From Bacteroidales bacterium (GTDB taxonomy: Bacteria > Bacteroidota > Bacteroidia > Bacteroidales > 4484-276): 6,653 nt of DNA. Of the stretch, positions 6,346 to 6,653 are shown piece after piece (the stretch's first letter is position 1; each line of letters starts with the position of its first letter). The notes under the pieces were generated by a model. It was not told the origin of the DNA. It searched no databases and saw only the letters and a list, made by a program, of their open reading frames with translations. Both the position numbers and the translations under genes were made by a program. The DNA is taken from the NCBI GenBank assembly GCA_029939965.1, contig JAOZRY010000169.1:1-6653 (forward strand), read 5' to 3'.

Positions 6346-6378
6346 CAAATGTAATTAATTGAGAATGACTGATGGAAA
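6346..6378 (-). promoter_or_regulatory. Bacteroidota-type promoter for the TPR-CHAT gene
   Basis: On the minus strand, TACATTTG (complement of 6346-6353) matches TAnnTTTG exactly. TTTC (complement of 6375-6378), 21 bases upstream, is one base from the -33 TTTG box. The start site would lie near 6339, about 33 bases before the ATG ending at 6306. No GTAACC box is present, so this gene appears to be under the housekeeping sigma factor rather than the neighbouring ECF factor. No Shine-Dalgarno is seen before the ATG, as is usual in this phylum. Confidence 0.5.
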
Positions 6379-6653
6379 CTAAAAATCAACAAATAAGTTT
6401 CGTTTTTGTACTAAAACCCTTACCTTAATAAGGTTGTTAAAAGAATAGTTATTCCTGATACACTTCGCTTCGGGCCAGGCTGAATATCGGAAAAGAGAAA
6501 TAAAAAAAATATCGAATACAAAATAACCCAATAATCTAACCCTAACGAACTGGCAAAGAGATTTGTTTACATATAAATTAGTTTCTAATTTTGAATCCGT
6601 TTTTTTTTGGGCGGCTACGGGCTTTCCGTTTGTAGTTGCCTTGTGCCCGCTGT
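6379..6653. other. Gene-free intergenic region at the right edge
   Basis: No coding region is supported on either strand. It holds the near-perfect palindrome ACCTTAATAAGGT (6422-6434, 6-1-6), placed upstream of the TPR-CHAT promoter where an operator could sit. After an AT-rich stretch with a run of T's near 6600-6608, a GC-rich tract (6609-6653) begins abruptly. In it CGGGC (6618-6622) can pair with GCCCG (6645-6649). The tract runs off the window and may be the start of another intergenic repeat or an RNA element; its nature is not recognised. Confidence 0.4.

Noticed and set aside
1..6653. CRISPR array or Cas genes accompanying the TPR-CHAT protein
   Set aside because: No regularly spaced direct repeats of CRISPR size and no Cas-like coding sequence were seen; the CHAT protein also has a signal peptide, unlike the cytoplasmic Craspase subunit.
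1..6653. tRNA or rRNA genes
   Set aside because: No tRNA cloverleaf (TTCGA-type arm with matching acceptor stem) or rRNA-like conserved stretch was recognised on either strand.

Overview
The window looks like chromosomal DNA from a Bacteroidota organism, probably a marine or gut-type Bacteroidales/Marinilabiliales-like lineage, though the genus cannot be told. The evidence is AT-rich DNA, a type IX secretion (T9SS) C-terminal sorting domain, TAnnTTTG-type -7 promoter boxes, start codons without Shine-Dalgarno sequences, and an ECF sigma / membrane TPR anti-sigma / TPR-CHAT gene set.

Left part (1-1206). A gene cut by the left edge ends at 583. It resembles PD-(D/E)XK (restriction-like) nucleases. 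Twelve bases after its stop begins an imperfect inverted-repeat element (595-1015) whose outer boxes and reconstructed length (131 bp) resemble an integron attC site or a related intergenic repeat. It is split by a roughly 283-bp MITE-like insertion (616-898) with terminal inverted repeats and an apparent 7-bp target duplication (ATACGTA). A small hairpin with a T-rich tail follows at 1019-1034. From there to 1206 no gene is supported.

Middle and right (1207-6306). A minus-strand gene encodes a secreted T9SS cargo with a PCMD-like (carbohydrate-binding type) N-terminal domain. It diverges from a plus-strand pair encoding an ECF sigma factor and a single-pass membrane protein with an anti-sigma-like N-terminus and periplasmic TPRs. 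The divergent intergenic region has a TAnnTTTG promoter toward the sigma gene and two inverted GTAACC boxes, one facing each gene. Convergent with the anti-sigma gene, with no base between the two stop codons, is an 895-residue TPR-CHAT protein: signal peptide, 40-residue TPR repeats, a caspase-like CHAT domain with His719 and Cys766, and a C-terminal membrane anchor.

Working model (inference). The predicted CHAT protease and the TPR half of the anti-sigma protein both lie on the periplasmic side. The CHAT protein could sense a signal and cleave or remodel the anti-sigma protein, releasing the sigma factor, which would act on its own operon and on the divergent T9SS cargo. The parts recall the TPR-CHAT / Csx30 / sigma arrangement of type III-E CRISPR (Craspase), but no CRISPR component is visible here. 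The last 347 bases hold the CHAT promoter and otherwise only unassigned intergenic sequence, including a GC-rich tract at the right edge.
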